Translations under genes and position numbers: made by a program | In this document: positions 1 to 8,829 of the stretch, in pieces | Numbering within the stretch: the stretch's first letter is position 1 | Layout: every line of letters starts with the position of its first letter | DNA from: [Synechococcus] sp. NIES-970 | GTDB taxonomy: Bacteria > Cyanobacteriota > Cyanobacteriia > Cyanobacteriales > MRBY01 | Direction: 5' to 3' | Length of the DNA stretch: 64,000 bases | Assembly (NCBI GenBank): GCA_002356215.1 | Contig: AP017959.1 | Location: forward strand, 310,001-374,000 | The notes under the pieces: model-generated | What the model saw: the letters and a program-made list of their open reading frames with translations, nothing else | Databases searched by the model: none | What the model was told of the DNA's origin: nothing

Positions 1-47
1 CTTTGAGCCTATTCTCTTAACTATATCTCTCAGTTGTGAATGGGGTC

Positions 48-860
48 TTAAGATTCAGATTCGGATGGACTGGGTTGGTTAAACATCGGTGCAATAAAAG
101 CGACGATCGCCCCCATCATGAAGCCCAACACGTTCCGGAACAGAGGGAGCCACTCGGAGGTGCGGGTGACCACCGGGCCGACACCAAACGCCAGAAAGAG
201 AATGCCCCAGAGGGGAGACATAATCAGCGCCCATTGCCAGGCAAAGACTTGCCCTTCTTTGCGGGGGATCCCTGCAAAACCACAAATGATACCACCTACG
301 ACAGAACTAATCAGGGTCAACAGCCACTGCTCCCTGGGTAAGCCAGGCACAACGATACAGCCCCCTTCCCTTGTGACACAGGTTTTGACGGTTTCAAGGG
401 CGTCGGCGATCGCCTGATTTTCACCGTGGTCCCGCACATAATACATATTGCCAAAACGGGTCTGGAGTTCAATCCAGAAGGTACGGGGCATCAGTTCATA
501 CACATCGTCACCAATGCTAAAAGCAAGGAGGTTCCCGCCCCGACCATCGGCAACGAGCAAAATACTTTTGTCATCTAGGCCCCAATATTCCTTAACCGCG
601 CGACCAGGACTACGGTCATATTGGGTCAGTACCCGCATTTTCCAGCCAGTTTCTGCTTCAAAATTGTTGAGATCAGCGACAAGATTTTCTTCCTGGAGCT
701 GGGGGAGAAAGTTGGCTAGATCTACTACTGGGGTTTCGTAATCGGGGAGGAGTTCGGGGTTATTTACAGCATGGGCAGCGGGGGCGATCGCCCAAGTCAT
801 GGCTGCCAAACAGACCACCAAAAGACCACGGAGCAGAGGACGGGGGAGAAAATGATTCAT
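48..860 (-). CDS. psb32: Psb32/TLP18.3-type TPM-domain protein, photosystem II repair
   Basis: 270 residues. An N-terminal export signal (hydrophobic residues about 10-30, AHA cleavage site near 31) is followed by a TPM domain (about 45-160). The C-terminal part has hydrophobic spans near 180-197, 207-232 and 241-260. This signal-TPM-membrane layout is that of cyanobacterial Psb32, related to plant TLP18.3, which protects photosystem II and speeds its repair after photodamage on the lumenal side of the thylakoid. Start is an ATG. It stands apart from the next gene by about 130 bp and is read in the same direction. The name rests on family resemblance; other TPM proteins have different roles. 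Confidence 0.8.
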   Translation of the reverse strand: MNHFLPRPLLRGLLVVCLAAMTWAIAPAAHAVNNPELLPDYETPVVDLANFLPQLQEENLVADLNNFEAETGWKMRVLTQYDRSPGRAVKEYWGLDDKSILLVADGRGGNLLAFSIGDDVYELMPRTFWIELQTRFGNMYYVRDHGENQAIADALETVKTCVTREGGCIVVPGLPREQWLLTLISSVVGGIICGFAGIPRKEGQVFAWQWALIMSPLWGILFLAFGVGPVVTRTSEWLPLFRNVLGFMMGAIVAFIAPMFNQPSPSESES

Positions 861-993
861 AGGGGTTTCTGAAAATAATGCGGGCGGCAGGGGCCAGAGA
901 TTATGAAAAATGGCCGCAGTTTTATTACAGCTTGTTACTTTATTTTAAGTATTTTAAGATTTTTCTCAATGGTTGCCCAGGAAATCCCTGGGA

Positions 994-1800
994 CTATGGC
1001 ATTAGTTGGCCGCTCAAATGCTGCAATTGACGGACAGCTGGGTGGTTTATGGACAAAGGCCAAGGCTCTATGGCGCCTCCCAAAATTTCCTGGAAGGGAA
1101 TCACCCCTACGACGCTGTTGCTATAGGCGATCGCCTCAAATGTTTGTACCAGCTCCAGATCCCAGGGGATTTCTTGGAATGGTATCTGGCATTGGGTCAA
1201 CTGCCGCTGGAGATAAAGCCGCATTACCCCAGGAAGAATCTCACCGAGGGGCGGTGTGTACCAAGTCCCCTGCCGAAAACCCCACAGATTTCCCGTCGCT
1301 GTTTCTAGCCATTGCCCATGGATATTTAACAAAATTGCTTCCCCAGCCCCTTGGTTTAACGCCCGCTGGCGCGCCTGCCAAGCACTAAGATAATTCCCCG
1401 TTTTAAAACTGGCCTGGGGTCTTTGGTAGTCCAGCGCCGGGGCAATCCATCCCTTGATACCCTGCTGTTGTTTTTCCTTTAACTGCTCAGGTAGGGAGCG
1501 GCCTAAAATCAATTCCCGGCCATCGTGGAGGAGGGTAATTCGGATGACTGGAGCGACTGAGGCCATTTTTTCTGCCCCTCGTCTAATATCGTCCCAGTTG
1601 GGAGCGGCCCACCGTAAGGCTTGGATACTGTGGCGGAGGCGATCGCCATGGTCAGACCACAAACCCAAGGGGTGATCTAGGGAGCTGTGGTGAATCCGAG
1701 CGGTGGTGAAGAGAGTCGCCCCAAACAAAAAACTTGGATCGTCAGTTTTTAGGCATAAATTGTCGCCATCATACCAAGTCCCTTTGTACCAATAGCCCAT
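994..1800 (-). CDS. class IV aminotransferase / 4-amino-4-deoxychorismate lyase-like (PabC family)
   Basis: 268 residues, the usual length for fold-type IV PLP enzymes. The likely PLP-binding lysine is Lys133 in SFKTGNYL, and the E166-x4-N171 stretch (ETATGNLWGF) matches the phosphate-side motif of the family. PabC releases pyruvate from aminodeoxychorismate to give p-aminobenzoate for folate; branched-chain and D-amino-acid aminotransferases share the fold. The divergent N-terminal half leaves the substrate open. PabC-like lyase is my first choice because of size and typical cyanobacterial annotation. It is a separate gene about 30 bp before (5' of) nothing obvious in operon; the next gene upstream (1833-2396) is co-oriented. 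Confidence 0.7.
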   Translation of the reverse strand: MGYWYKGTWYDGDNLCLKTDDPSFLFGATLFTTARIHHSSLDHPLGLWSDHGDRLRHSIQALRWAAPNWDDIRRGAEKMASVAPVIRITLLHDGRELILGRSLPEQLKEKQQQGIKGWIAPALDYQRPQASFKTGNYLSAWQARQRALNQGAGEAILLNIHGQWLETATGNLWGFRQGTWYTPPLGEILPGVMRLYLQRQLTQCQIPFQEIPWDLELVQTFEAIAYSNSVVGVIPFQEILGGAIEPWPLSINHPAVRQLQHLSGQLMP

Positions 1801-1832
1801 GAAGATTATTTCCTAAGATTTACGCTTTGGGT

Positions 1833-2396
1833 TTACACAGGGCTTTCGGTTGCAGTTTGGGACTGGACTCGCCGCAGAAGCCAATCAAATCGTGTTGTTG
1901 CCACATTAAAGCTTTCTCGGGCGACAACAGGGATCTCTTCGCTGATAAAACTCTGGTTAAATACAAAATCTTTATCTTCCCCCAGGTGACGCACAGTATT
2001 GCGTAAGCGACTGGCGAGGAAAGTGGCGATCGCCCGATTGAACCGAGCCGAAAACCCGATATCTTGATTAAGGCGATTTAAAATCTTGTCCTGGGCTACC
2101 GCCAACAACAGACATTCCTCACAGGTTTTGACACTGGCACTGGGTAACTGCTGATCAATAAATGACAATTCCCCAAAAATCTCCCCACTTTTTAAAACAG
2201 CAATATCCCGGGCTGTACCCGCAAGATCAATAGATACAGCCACCGCACCCTCCAGTAAGATATAAAAATTTTCCAGGGGTTGATTTTCTCGAATGAGCAC
2301 AGTTTCCGGCGGAATTTTGGCAATTTCTCCCGTAGTGATTAACCAATCGATATCATCATCATTCAATTCCCCAAACAGAAATAGCACTTTCTGCAT
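1833..2396 (-). CDS. cyclic nucleotide-binding-domain protein without DNA-binding domain
   Basis: About 187 residues from the ATG at 2396; TTG and GTG codons just upstream could extend it by two residues. Residues about 10-120 form a CAP-like effector domain (ENFYILLEGAVAV, GEIFGELSFID). In the phosphate-binding cassette the usual Arg of the RSA motif is missing (LPSASV), so classical cAMP binding is doubtful. The remaining C-terminal part (to about 187) is helical with no helix-turn-helix I can recognise, so it is probably not a Crp-type regulator. It lies about 32 bp upstream of the aminotransferase gene and may be co-transcribed. Exact role unknown. Confidence 0.7.
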   Translation of the reverse strand: MQKVLFLFGELNDDDIDWLITTGEIAKIPPETVLIRENQPLENFYILLEGAVAVSIDLAGTARDIAVLKSGEIFGELSFIDQQLPSASVKTCEECLLLAVAQDKILNRLNQDIGFSARFNRAIATFLASRLRNTVRHLGEDKDFVFNQSFISEEIPVVARESFNVATTRFDWLLRRVQSQTATESPV

Positions 2397-2534
2397 CACC
2401 AATACCTTTGAGCAAAAATTATGCGGTCTGCCGTTATTTTACCCCGGATCCCTAGGGGACCTAACGGTGAAAGAATGCGCACCATAGGGATACCTGCGCG
2501 GCAGGGTCCCTGGATTCAGAGCCAGGGGAACTTT

Positions 2535-2783
2535 CTAGAGCCGTGCTCTCAGCATAAATTGGTAATCACCACCGGGTTCTAAGTGATAGTCGCTTTGTTC
2601 TAAAAATCGTCCGAGGGGCTCATAAATGAGGGCTCGTCCCAGGGTTGGGTGTACCCGCAGTTTACCTTGGCGAAAATGCCACTGAAACTCCCACTGGTAG
2701 GAACCGGCTTGGACTTCACCGCTAATTTTGCCCTGCTGCCAGGACTGTTGCAAAATTCGGACGTGGGCTGGGGTCTCAGGCAC
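2535..2783 (-). CDS. small conserved cyanobacterial protein (DUF3146-like)
   Basis: 82 residues with a GTG start. The sequence is rich in aromatic and basic residues, with alternating beta-strand character (SYQWEFQWHFRQGKLRV) and an end in FMLRARL. I recognise it as resembling the cyanobacteria-specific DUF3146 family, which has no known function. It has no signal peptide or membrane segment, so it should be cytosolic. It stands alone, with about 140 bp after it and about 300 bp before it. The family name is from memory and only moderately certain; that it is a real gene is supported by composition and length. Confidence 0.55.
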   Translation of the reverse strand: MPETPAHVRILQQSWQQGKISGEVQAGSYQWEFQWHFRQGKLRVHPTLGRALIYEPLGRFLEQSDYHLEPGGDYQFMLRARL

Positions 2784-3079
2784 AATGCAAACCTTAGAAG
2801 TAACGGGAGATCACGTTTTCCATTGTGGAAGTTTTTGGAGAAAAACGCACGAACACTTCAAGATTTCATGATGCAATGATCGTCCGCAAAATTACTGAGG
2901 CGGTCAGTGTTGTGGCTTAGGCGGCGATCGATGCATCGCGCAAACCAGAGGTTCAATCTCGATCATCACGACTTTTGGAATATCGCTTTGCAAGAATATT
3001 GTGGGGTCATATCTGGGGCGATCGCCACCAAAGGGTTTACCCATGGCCCGTGGCGCTCCGAACTGCGCTCAAGCAAACA
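2784..3079. other. 296-bp intergenic stretch, no clear gene
   Basis: Lies between rimK (ends 3080, minus strand) and the DUF3146-like gene. It holds two HIP1-related sites and several short open frames on both strands, but none has a convincing start site or known family. One plus-strand frame (about 2907-3089) contains CGVISGA, faintly like the start of ISAs1-type transposases, too weak to call. It should contain the promoter of the minus-strand gene at 2535-2783. Confidence 0.4.
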
Positions 3080-3985
3080 TCAGTATTGAATGCGGTCCGT
3101 TGTTTTACCGGGGATTGCGTTTTTTTCGAGATATTGAATAATTTTGCTGGCAACATCTACCCCAGTGGTTTTTTCAATGCCTTCTAGTCCTGGGGATGAG
3201 TTGATTTCCATGACTAAAGGGCCATGGTTCGACCGCAGGAGGTCAACCCCAGCCACCCGGAGACCCATGGCTTTAGCTGCTCGCACTGCGGTACTACGCT
3301 CCTCTGGGGTGAGGCGCACCTTTTCTGCTTTGCCGCCCCGGTGTAGATTCGAGCGAAATTCTCCCTCGGCTCCTTGGCGCTTCATGGCAGCTACGACCTT
3401 ATCCCCGACCACGAAGCAACGAATATCCATGCCCCCAGCCTCAGCAATATATTCTTGCACCAAAATATTTGCATCAAGACCACGGAAGGCCTCAATTACA
3501 GATTTGGCAGCCTGGTGGGTTTCTGCGAGCACAACGCCAATGCCCTGGGTTCCCTCAAGGAGCTTAATTACTACAGGGGCGCCCCCAACGGTTTCAATGA
3601 GACCATCGATATCTTGGGTGGCATGGGCAAAGCCAGTGACCGGTAAGCCGATTCCCTTTCGGGCAAGAATTTGCAGCGATCGCAATTTGTCCCGAGAGCG
3701 AGAAATAGCCTGGGAGGTATTGGCACTAAAGCCCCCCATTACTTCAAACTGACGTACCACTGCTGTGCCATAAAAGGTGGCTGAAGCACCGATGCGGGGA
3801 ATAATCGCGTCGAAATTTTCGAGTCGCTCTTCCTGATAGATCACAAAAGGTTTATGGGAGGTGATATTCATATAGCAGCGCATGAAGTTAATCACCTGCA
3901 CCTCATGATGGCGATTTTCGGCAGCTTCCCGGAGACGACGGGTGGAATAGAGCTTGGGATCTTGGGAAAGAATGGCAATTTTCAT
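3080..3985 (-). CDS. rimK: RimK, ribosomal protein S6 glutamate ligase (ATP-grasp)
   Basis: 301 residues, matching the length of E. coli RimK (300). The N-terminus [20 protein letters not shown], the [24 protein letters not shown] block, the ATP-grasp segments ([36 protein letters not shown]) and the Mg-binding end ([18 protein letters not shown]) all follow RimK closely. RimK adds glutamates to the C-terminus of S6 and in E. coli also makes poly-alpha-glutamate. It overlaps the upstream RimB-like gene by four bases (ATGA), so the two are surely translated together. The cyanobacterial substrate is not known to me. Confidence 0.92.
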   Translation of the reverse strand: MKIAILSQDPKLYSTRRLREAAENRHHEVQVINFMRCYMNITSHKPFVIYQEERLENFDAIIPRIGASATFYGTAVVRQFEVMGGFSANTSQAISRSRDKLRSLQILARKGIGLPVTGFAHATQDIDGLIETVGGAPVVIKLLEGTQGIGVVLAETHQAAKSVIEAFRGLDANILVQEYIAEAGGMDIRCFVVGDKVVAAMKRQGAEGEFRSNLHRGGKAEKVRLTPEERSTAVRAAKAMGLRVAGVDLLRSNHGPLVMEINSSPGLEGIEKTTGVDVASKIIQYLEKNAIPGKTTDRIQY

Positions 3986-4440
3986 GGGCGAGGGTGATGA
4001 TCCGGTTGGCTTTGAAGGAAAGATTGACTGACATCTACAAGAAACCGTTTGCGGAGGGCTTGGCGGCCGAGGAGCATGCGGTAGCCCATGAGAGAACGGT
4101 TGGTGAGATTAAGTTCGATGAGCCAGCGATGTTCGCCGAGCTGGATGTGGGTTTCGATTACGGGACGTAGCTGCTTTTGCCCATTGGAACTTTTGATGTG
4201 GCGATGTTCAATGAGGGGGGCTTCTAGGGTGACGGTGTCATGGATGTTGTATTGGTGGGGATGGACTTGGAAACGCACCATTTCGCGATCGCCTTGGTGA
4301 AAATAATGAATGCGAGTGGCGTGGATCGAAGAGGAACCAGCTCCCGTATCAATTTTGGCGCGGATTTCAGGAAGATCAAAGTCCGGCAGGGCCACACATT
4401 CTCGCCAACCAATGGTCGATAGGATGGGTGTTTTTTTCAT
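3982..4440 (-). CDS. RimB-like retropepsin / putative ATP-dependent zinc protease (DUF785)
   Basis: 152 residues. The family signature is the aspartyl-protease-like [12 protein letters not shown] near residues 31-42, followed by conserved strands ([42 protein letters not shown]). The family is named zinc protease in databases, but its fold resembles retropepsins with a D-T-G motif. In Pseudomonas the RimA-RimB-RimK set tunes S6 modification, with RimB of this family. The ATGA overlap with rimK here supports the same partnership. Proteolytic activity and substrate are inferred, not shown by sequence. Confidence 0.82.
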   Translation of the reverse strand: MKKTPILSTIGWRECVALPDFDLPEIRAKIDTGAGSSSIHATRIHYFHQGDREMVRFQVHPHQYNIHDTVTLEAPLIEHRHIKSSNGQKQLRPVIETHIQLGEHRWLIELNLTNRSLMGYRMLLGRQALRKRFLVDVSQSFLQSQPDHHPRP

Positions 4441-4484
4441 ACAACAGCAGTCTAGGGAGCAAAGTTTAAATTTTTGCTAAGGCT

Positions 4485-5267
4485 TTAGCTGGAGGCGCTG
4501 GTATAAAACCGTAGGGCAAAGCGCCAAATCAAATTAGAAAGGAAAAGTAACAGTATTCCCAGGGCACCCGCTCCGATAATCCAGCTCCCGGGCGATCGCC
4601 CCAACATGGTTTCTGCCGGGATCGTGGTCAAAAAAACAACGGGCACAATAAAGGTAAAAAAGAAACGAAAAATACCTGGGTAGGCGACAATCGGGTAACG
4701 TCCAGCCTCTAGGAACCCCCGCAGAACCTCAGTGACATTATAAATTTTTACAAACCAGATGCTCGTTGCCCCCAACATAAACCAAAGACTATAGAGAATC
4801 AGCATTCCAAAGGCGATCGGAATTAAACTCAGGAGATAATTCCAGGGCGATAAATCCAACTGCCAGCCCACATAGCCAAAAATAGCGATCCCCAGAAGCA
4901 GATCAGGAATGCCCCAGGGGGAGACCATCCGGGTCGAGAGCCAGAACTGACTGCTAATCGGTTTTAACAAGACAAAATCTAAGGTGCCTTCCTGTACCTG
5001 TTGGACGATGCGGTTGAGGTTAGGGGAAAAAAACGTATTGGCGATCCCCTGTAATAGGGTGAACATGCCGACTACTAATAGAGCTTCTTGCCAGCTCCAG
5101 CCCGAAAACTGGTAGCCCGTACGATAAAACAAGAAAAGGCTAAATAAACTGCCGCCTAAATTGCCGATGCTACTTAAAGTGGCGATCGCAAAATTTAACC
5201 GATATTCCAACTCGGCGGCGATCGCCGTTCCCCAAAATAGCCTCAAGATTCGCCAATATTTCCCCAT
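4485..5267 (-). CDS. ABC-2 type transporter permease (DUF990-like)
   Basis: About 260 residues from the ATG at 5267 (MGKYWRILRLFWGTAIAAEL). An in-frame codon at 5303 would overlap the upstream gene, so the ATG ten bases after that gene's stop is preferred. There are six hydrophobic segments, and the cytoplasmic loop after the second (NRIVQQVQEGTLDFVLLKP) is the hallmark of ABC-2 permeases of unknown export substrate. No ATPase is adjacent. It follows the DUF4330 gene closely, suggesting an operon. In relatives such permeases occur as pairs with a DrrA-type ATPase; one such ATPase lies at 41498. Confidence 0.8.
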   Translation of the reverse strand: MGKYWRILRLFWGTAIAAELEYRLNFAIATLSSIGNLGGSLFSLFLFYRTGYQFSGWSWQEALLVVGMFTLLQGIANTFFSPNLNRIVQQVQEGTLDFVLLKPISSQFWLSTRMVSPWGIPDLLLGIAIFGYVGWQLDLSPWNYLLSLIPIAFGMLILYSLWFMLGATSIWFVKIYNVTEVLRGFLEAGRYPIVAYPGIFRFFFTFIVPVVFLTTIPAETMLGRSPGSWIIGAGALGILLLFLSNLIWRFALRFYTSASS

Positions 5268-5277
5268 GGCACTGCGC

Positions 5278-5811
5278 CTAACTCTCGGCGGCCCGAATTT
5301 CAATCACACTGCCGTTGAAATCATAATCAAAGCCTTCAATGCGGAGGGTGTGACCGACTTTAACCTTGTTATTGCCAAACACATAACCATTGTCAGTTCT
5401 TTGGGCATCGCTGGTGAGAACAATGCGAAAATCCCCTAGGTTTTGCACCTCAGGTCGAGGATCAGTGAGGGGGAGGACTGAACCGTCCGGTTGGGGCACT
5501 GGGGTTGTACGGGGCAACAGCTCAATGGATTTAATGCCCACATTAGCAAAGGGTTGGTTCCGAATCACGATAGAGGTGGTTTCTGAGGCGAGAAAGCTTT
5601 GTACAAAAGCTTCGGGCGATTTAACACTCAGGCCCCGTACTAATAGTTCCACCTCAACTGTCTCAACGGCCGTACCGATTTGCGCAACAGACCCTGATTT
5701 ACCAGGTAGAAAAAAGATCCCGAAAATGACGCCCAGAATAATCAGTAGCGCTCCGATATCGAGGATACTTACTTTACCGAAGAGACGTCCTTTTGAATCC
5801 AGCAGAGCCAT
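5278..5811 (-). CDS. DUF4330 single-pass membrane protein
   Basis: 177 residues. A short cytosolic start (MALLDSKGRLFGKVSILD) leads into one hydrophobic helix (about 17-37, IGALLIILGVIFGIFFLPG), then an extracytoplasmic domain rich in beta-strand. The conserved opening DSKGRLFGKVSILD is typical of DUF4330, found throughout cyanobacteria with no assigned function. It ends ten bases before the ABC-2 permease start, and the two are probably co-transcribed, so an envelope role beside the transporter is a reasonable guess. Confidence 0.75.
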   Translation of the reverse strand: MALLDSKGRLFGKVSILDIGALLIILGVIFGIFFLPGKSGSVAQIGTAVETVEVELLVRGLSVKSPEAFVQSFLASETTSIVIRNQPFANVGIKSIELLPRTTPVPQPDGSVLPLTDPRPEVQNLGDFRIVLTSDAQRTDNGYVFGNNKVKVGHTLRIEGFDYDFNGSVIEIRAAES

Positions 5812-5891
5812 AGGTTTTGTGAAAATGCACTAAAGGGTTTGACCCCCCACATTATAGGGGGAGGTGGAAGCAGACCGCAGGAAAATTTCCA

Positions 5892-6491
5892 TTAGCTATC
5901 TTGGGGCCGCGAAACGGGGATCGGCGATCGCCGCCTGAGACCTGGGGCGGCGGATTTTGGCTTTTTAGAGCGTCGGGGCGCGCCTTGATAAAGTCGATAG
6001 AGGGCATAGGTCAAAAGGGAAGACCCCAACAAACAGCTCGAAATAATAAGCCCATATACCCACAAGGGGACTGGCCGTGAGACGGGAGCCACTGCCGGTT
6101 CTAGGGTGGGAGGTGCGGCGGTCGTTGGTTCTGTCGGTGCGGTGGGGGAAGTGGGGGATGTCACTTCCGGTTCCTGTGCCATTAATTCTGCCGTCTGACG
6201 GGGCAATGAACCCAACAGACTATCGACGACCGGAATTGGCACCCGGGGGTTTAGCAGTGCGGCCATCGCAACACTTGAGGCGATCGCCATTGCAACGCCA
6301 CTCCCCCCCAAAAAATATGTACGGCCATGGTGGGTTTTGATCAAATGCTTAAAGGTAATTAAGCGGGGAGGCTGTTTGGGGGAAGAAAAAGACATGGCTG
6401 TGGGGAAGAGGAAGCGACGGTAAAGCAAATGATGGATATTGTTTTGTGCCCAATGGTGAGACTCGACCTTGGTAAACGGCCAATTGCTCAC
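5892..6491 (-). CDS. two-helix membrane protein with proline/threonine-rich linker, unknown
   Basis: 199 residues from a GTG whose last two bases join the kinase stop (GTGA overlap at 6488-6491); an internal ATG at 6395 (MSFSSPKQPPRL) is an alternative start and would give 167 residues. Two hydrophobic helices (about residues 59-81 and 143-165) flank a low-complexity stretch of Pro, Thr, Ser and Ala (TSPTSPTAPTEPTTAAPP). The C-terminus is basic and ends in proline/arginine repeats. No known family is recognised. Its tight coupling to the histidine kinase gene suggests co-expression, but nothing in the sequence shows a sensory role. Confidence 0.55.
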   Translation of the reverse strand: MSNWPFTKVESHHWAQNNIHHLLYRRFLFPTAMSFSSPKQPPRLITFKHLIKTHHGRTYFLGGSGVAMAIASSVAMAALLNPRVPIPVVDSLLGSLPRQTAELMAQEPEVTSPTSPTAPTEPTTAAPPTLEPAVAPVSRPVPLWVYGLIISSCLLGSSLLTYALYRLYQGAPRRSKKPKSAAPGLRRRSPIPVSRPQDS

Positions 6492-8689
6492 CCCAAGGCG
6501 GCGGTGGGACTGGGGGGAGGAGAAATAGTTAACGCTAAATGATGGGAAAGCTTATGGAGAAGTTCCTCTAGGGCGATCGGTTGATAGATAATGTCATCAC
6601 AGACCGCCCGGAACTGCTCACGGTGCTGGTTTTGAAAAATTTCGGCCGTCATCACGATCAGTTGTGGTTTTGGGGTGATCGCCGCCATTTGCAGTTGGTG
6701 TTGAATATCGGCCAAAATCCCAGGGCCATCGACAAACGTTAGTTTCAAATCTAAGAGGATCAGATCAGGGGTCCAGTCTGGCCCCAGGTTGAAAGCAAGC
6801 TCGCCGAGGAGGATCGTCCGGGTTGCAAATCCAGCTCGGCTCAGGCGTTGACAAAGCAGTTCTTGCCGCTCCACTTGATCTTTGAGGATTAAAATTCTTG
6901 GTTGGCGTCCCAATTGATCTGTGAGTGAGGCAATCGAAAGACGATCGCCCCCCACCGCATCCTGGGGAGGGATGACGCAGGGGAGCTCAAACCAGAAACA
7001 GCTGCCTTGATTTGCTGCCGTTTCCACTTGGATGCGGCCCCCCATCAGTTGTATGAGTTGCTGACTAATGGCAAGTCCCAGGCCAGTACCTTGGCGAGAG
7101 CGAATGCCAGTGCTAGTTTGTTGAAAAACTTGAAAGAGGCGATCCAGCTCTGAAGTGTGAATCCCTGGGCCAGTATCGGATACGGCAAAATGTAATAGTG
7201 CTTGATCCGGCTTGTAACTGACTTTTAGGATGACTTTGCCGCGCTCAGTAAATTTCACAGCATTACTCACCAGATTCAGCAAAACTTGCTTGAGTTTTTT
7301 CTCATCGAGGTAGATCGATTGGGGCAGGTGGGGGTCGAGCTCAATAATTAAATCTAGGTTTTTTTGTTGGGCCGAAAGAATCACAAAATCTTGGATGACC
7401 TTGAGCGTTTCTCGGAGATTAAATTCTTCGTCTATGACTGTCATCTCGCCGGCTTCAATCTTAGAAAGAGAAAGAATGTCATTGATCAAATCCAGGAGGT
7501 GCTGGGCACTTTGGGTGATGATCTCTAGGGATTCATGTTGGTCGACGGTGAGATTTGTATCGCCTGCTAGTAATTCTGTAAACCCTAAAATAGCGCTTAG
7601 GGGTGTGCGCAATTCATGGCTCATGTTCGCCAAAAATTGACTTTTTGCTTCGTTGGCGGCTTCGGCTTCTTCTTTGGCGGCCTGGAGATTTTCGAGGAGC
7701 TGGGCCTGTTGGAGGGCAACGCCGAGCTGGGTAGCGATTTGTCTGGCCATTTCAATTTCTTCTGGGAGCCAAATCCGAGGGGCATTGTTTTGGTAAATCC
7801 CTAAAAGTCCCCAGAGGCGATCGCCCAAAAAAATCGGCAACATGATGTAGGCTTTGGCCTGAAAGTTTTCGAGTAGCTCAATGTAACAGGGGGGAAATCC
7901 TGCTTTGTAGATATCACTGACCGCCCGATAGGTATTGCTTTTACGATAAATGCCCCCCTTATTTTCCTGGAGATAAGTATCTTCTACCCAACCAGGTAGA
8001 TCGCTCTCAAAGACTTTGACAATGCAACGATCTTCTCGAAGCGCAGAATATTCGAGCAGTTCCCGCTGTTTACTGTCGGCACCATACATCAGCGATCGCC
8101 ATTGAGGCGACATTGCTTCAGCGACAAAAACCCCACTCCAGTCGGGGTTGAATTTGTAGATGACAGCCCGGTCACAACTGAGGGCATCATGGATTTCCTT
8201 GGCCGTACTTTGGAAAATTTCGCTGAGATTCAGGGTGCGACGGATGCGGTTGATCACAACGCTGAGAATTTTTTGTCTGGTGATCGTCCGCTGGAGTTGA
8301 TCCGTTTGACTGAGCCAGAGGGTCTGGAGTTTTTTGTGGTCGAGCTGCTGTTGAATGCGCTTTTGCAACTCCGTATTGGTACAAGGGAGCAATAAAACAT
8401 CGTCGGCACCTAATGAAAAGGCCTCAGCCCGAGCTTCGGCCTTGGGCTCGGTCGTGGTCAGGATTAGGGGAATATCCCGGGTGCGCAGATCTGTTTTGAA
8501 CTGGGAAAAAAGCCGACGTTCTGGGCGAGGAATAAAATCGAGGTTGACAATAATCAGTTGGGGAGACTGGGTGATCGCCAGGTCAAATAGACGCGTCGCT
8601 GTCGGGGCGATTTGCACAGCGCTTATATCTTGGAGGGCTTCCAAGAAAAACGTGAGGATATTCTCTTTGTGTTCACCGATTAAAATCAT
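6488..8689 (-). CDS. hybrid histidine kinase: REC - phytochrome/CBCR-like GAF - HisKA - HATPase - REC
   Basis: 733 residues. Order: receiver-like domain (1-115, Asp51 in IVNLD), GAF (about 150-325), dimerisation helix with the phospho-acceptor His358 (MSHELRTPLSAILGF), ATPase domain with N box (NLVSNAVKF), DTGPGI and GTGLGLAI, then a C-terminal receiver (about 600-720, LILLDLKL). The GAF has features of red/green cyanobacteriochromes: DTYLQENKGG, a DIYKAG stretch followed by Cys268-Tyr269, FQAKAYIMLPI and LWGLLGIYQ. Cys268 sits where bilin-binding Cys is found, though His usually follows it. Light sensing is therefore plausible but unproven. No membrane segment, so cytosolic. It overlaps the downstream membrane protein gene by four bases. 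Confidence 0.85.
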   Translation of the reverse strand: MILIGEHKENILTFFLEALQDISAVQIAPTATRLFDLAITQSPQLIIVNLDFIPRPERRLFSQFKTDLRTRDIPLILTTTEPKAEARAEAFSLGADDVLLLPCTNTELQKRIQQQLDHKKLQTLWLSQTDQLQRTITRQKILSVVINRIRRTLNLSEIFQSTAKEIHDALSCDRAVIYKFNPDWSGVFVAEAMSPQWRSLMYGADSKQRELLEYSALREDRCIVKVFESDLPGWVEDTYLQENKGGIYRKSNTYRAVSDIYKAGFPPCYIELLENFQAKAYIMLPIFLGDRLWGLLGIYQNNAPRIWLPEEIEMARQIATQLGVALQQAQLLENLQAAKEEAEAANEAKSQFLANMSHELRTPLSAILGFTELLAGDTNLTVDQHESLEIITQSAQHLLDLINDILSLSKIEAGEMTVIDEEFNLRETLKVIQDFVILSAQQKNLDLIIELDPHLPQSIYLDEKKLKQVLLNLVSNAVKFTERGKVILKVSYKPDQALLHFAVSDTGPGIHTSELDRLFQVFQQTSTGIRSRQGTGLGLAISQQLIQLMGGRIQVETAANQGSCFWFELPCVIPPQDAVGGDRLSIASLTDQLGRQPRILILKDQVERQELLCQRLSRAGFATRTILLGELAFNLGPDWTPDLILLDLKLTFVDGPGILADIQHQLQMAAITPKPQLIVMTAEIFQNQHREQFRAVCDDIIYQPIALEELLHKLSHHLALTISPPPSPTAALG

Positions 8690-8829
8690 GACAAAATCGC
8701 AAACCTCAGCATAGAGACGGTAGAGACAGGCAAATTTTCGATCCTCTCCAGCGAGGAGATGGCTTTTTTTGAGGGGAGGACACCAGCTTGACCAGGGCTA
8801 ATAGTCCAGTGCATTTTGGCCCTCAAACT

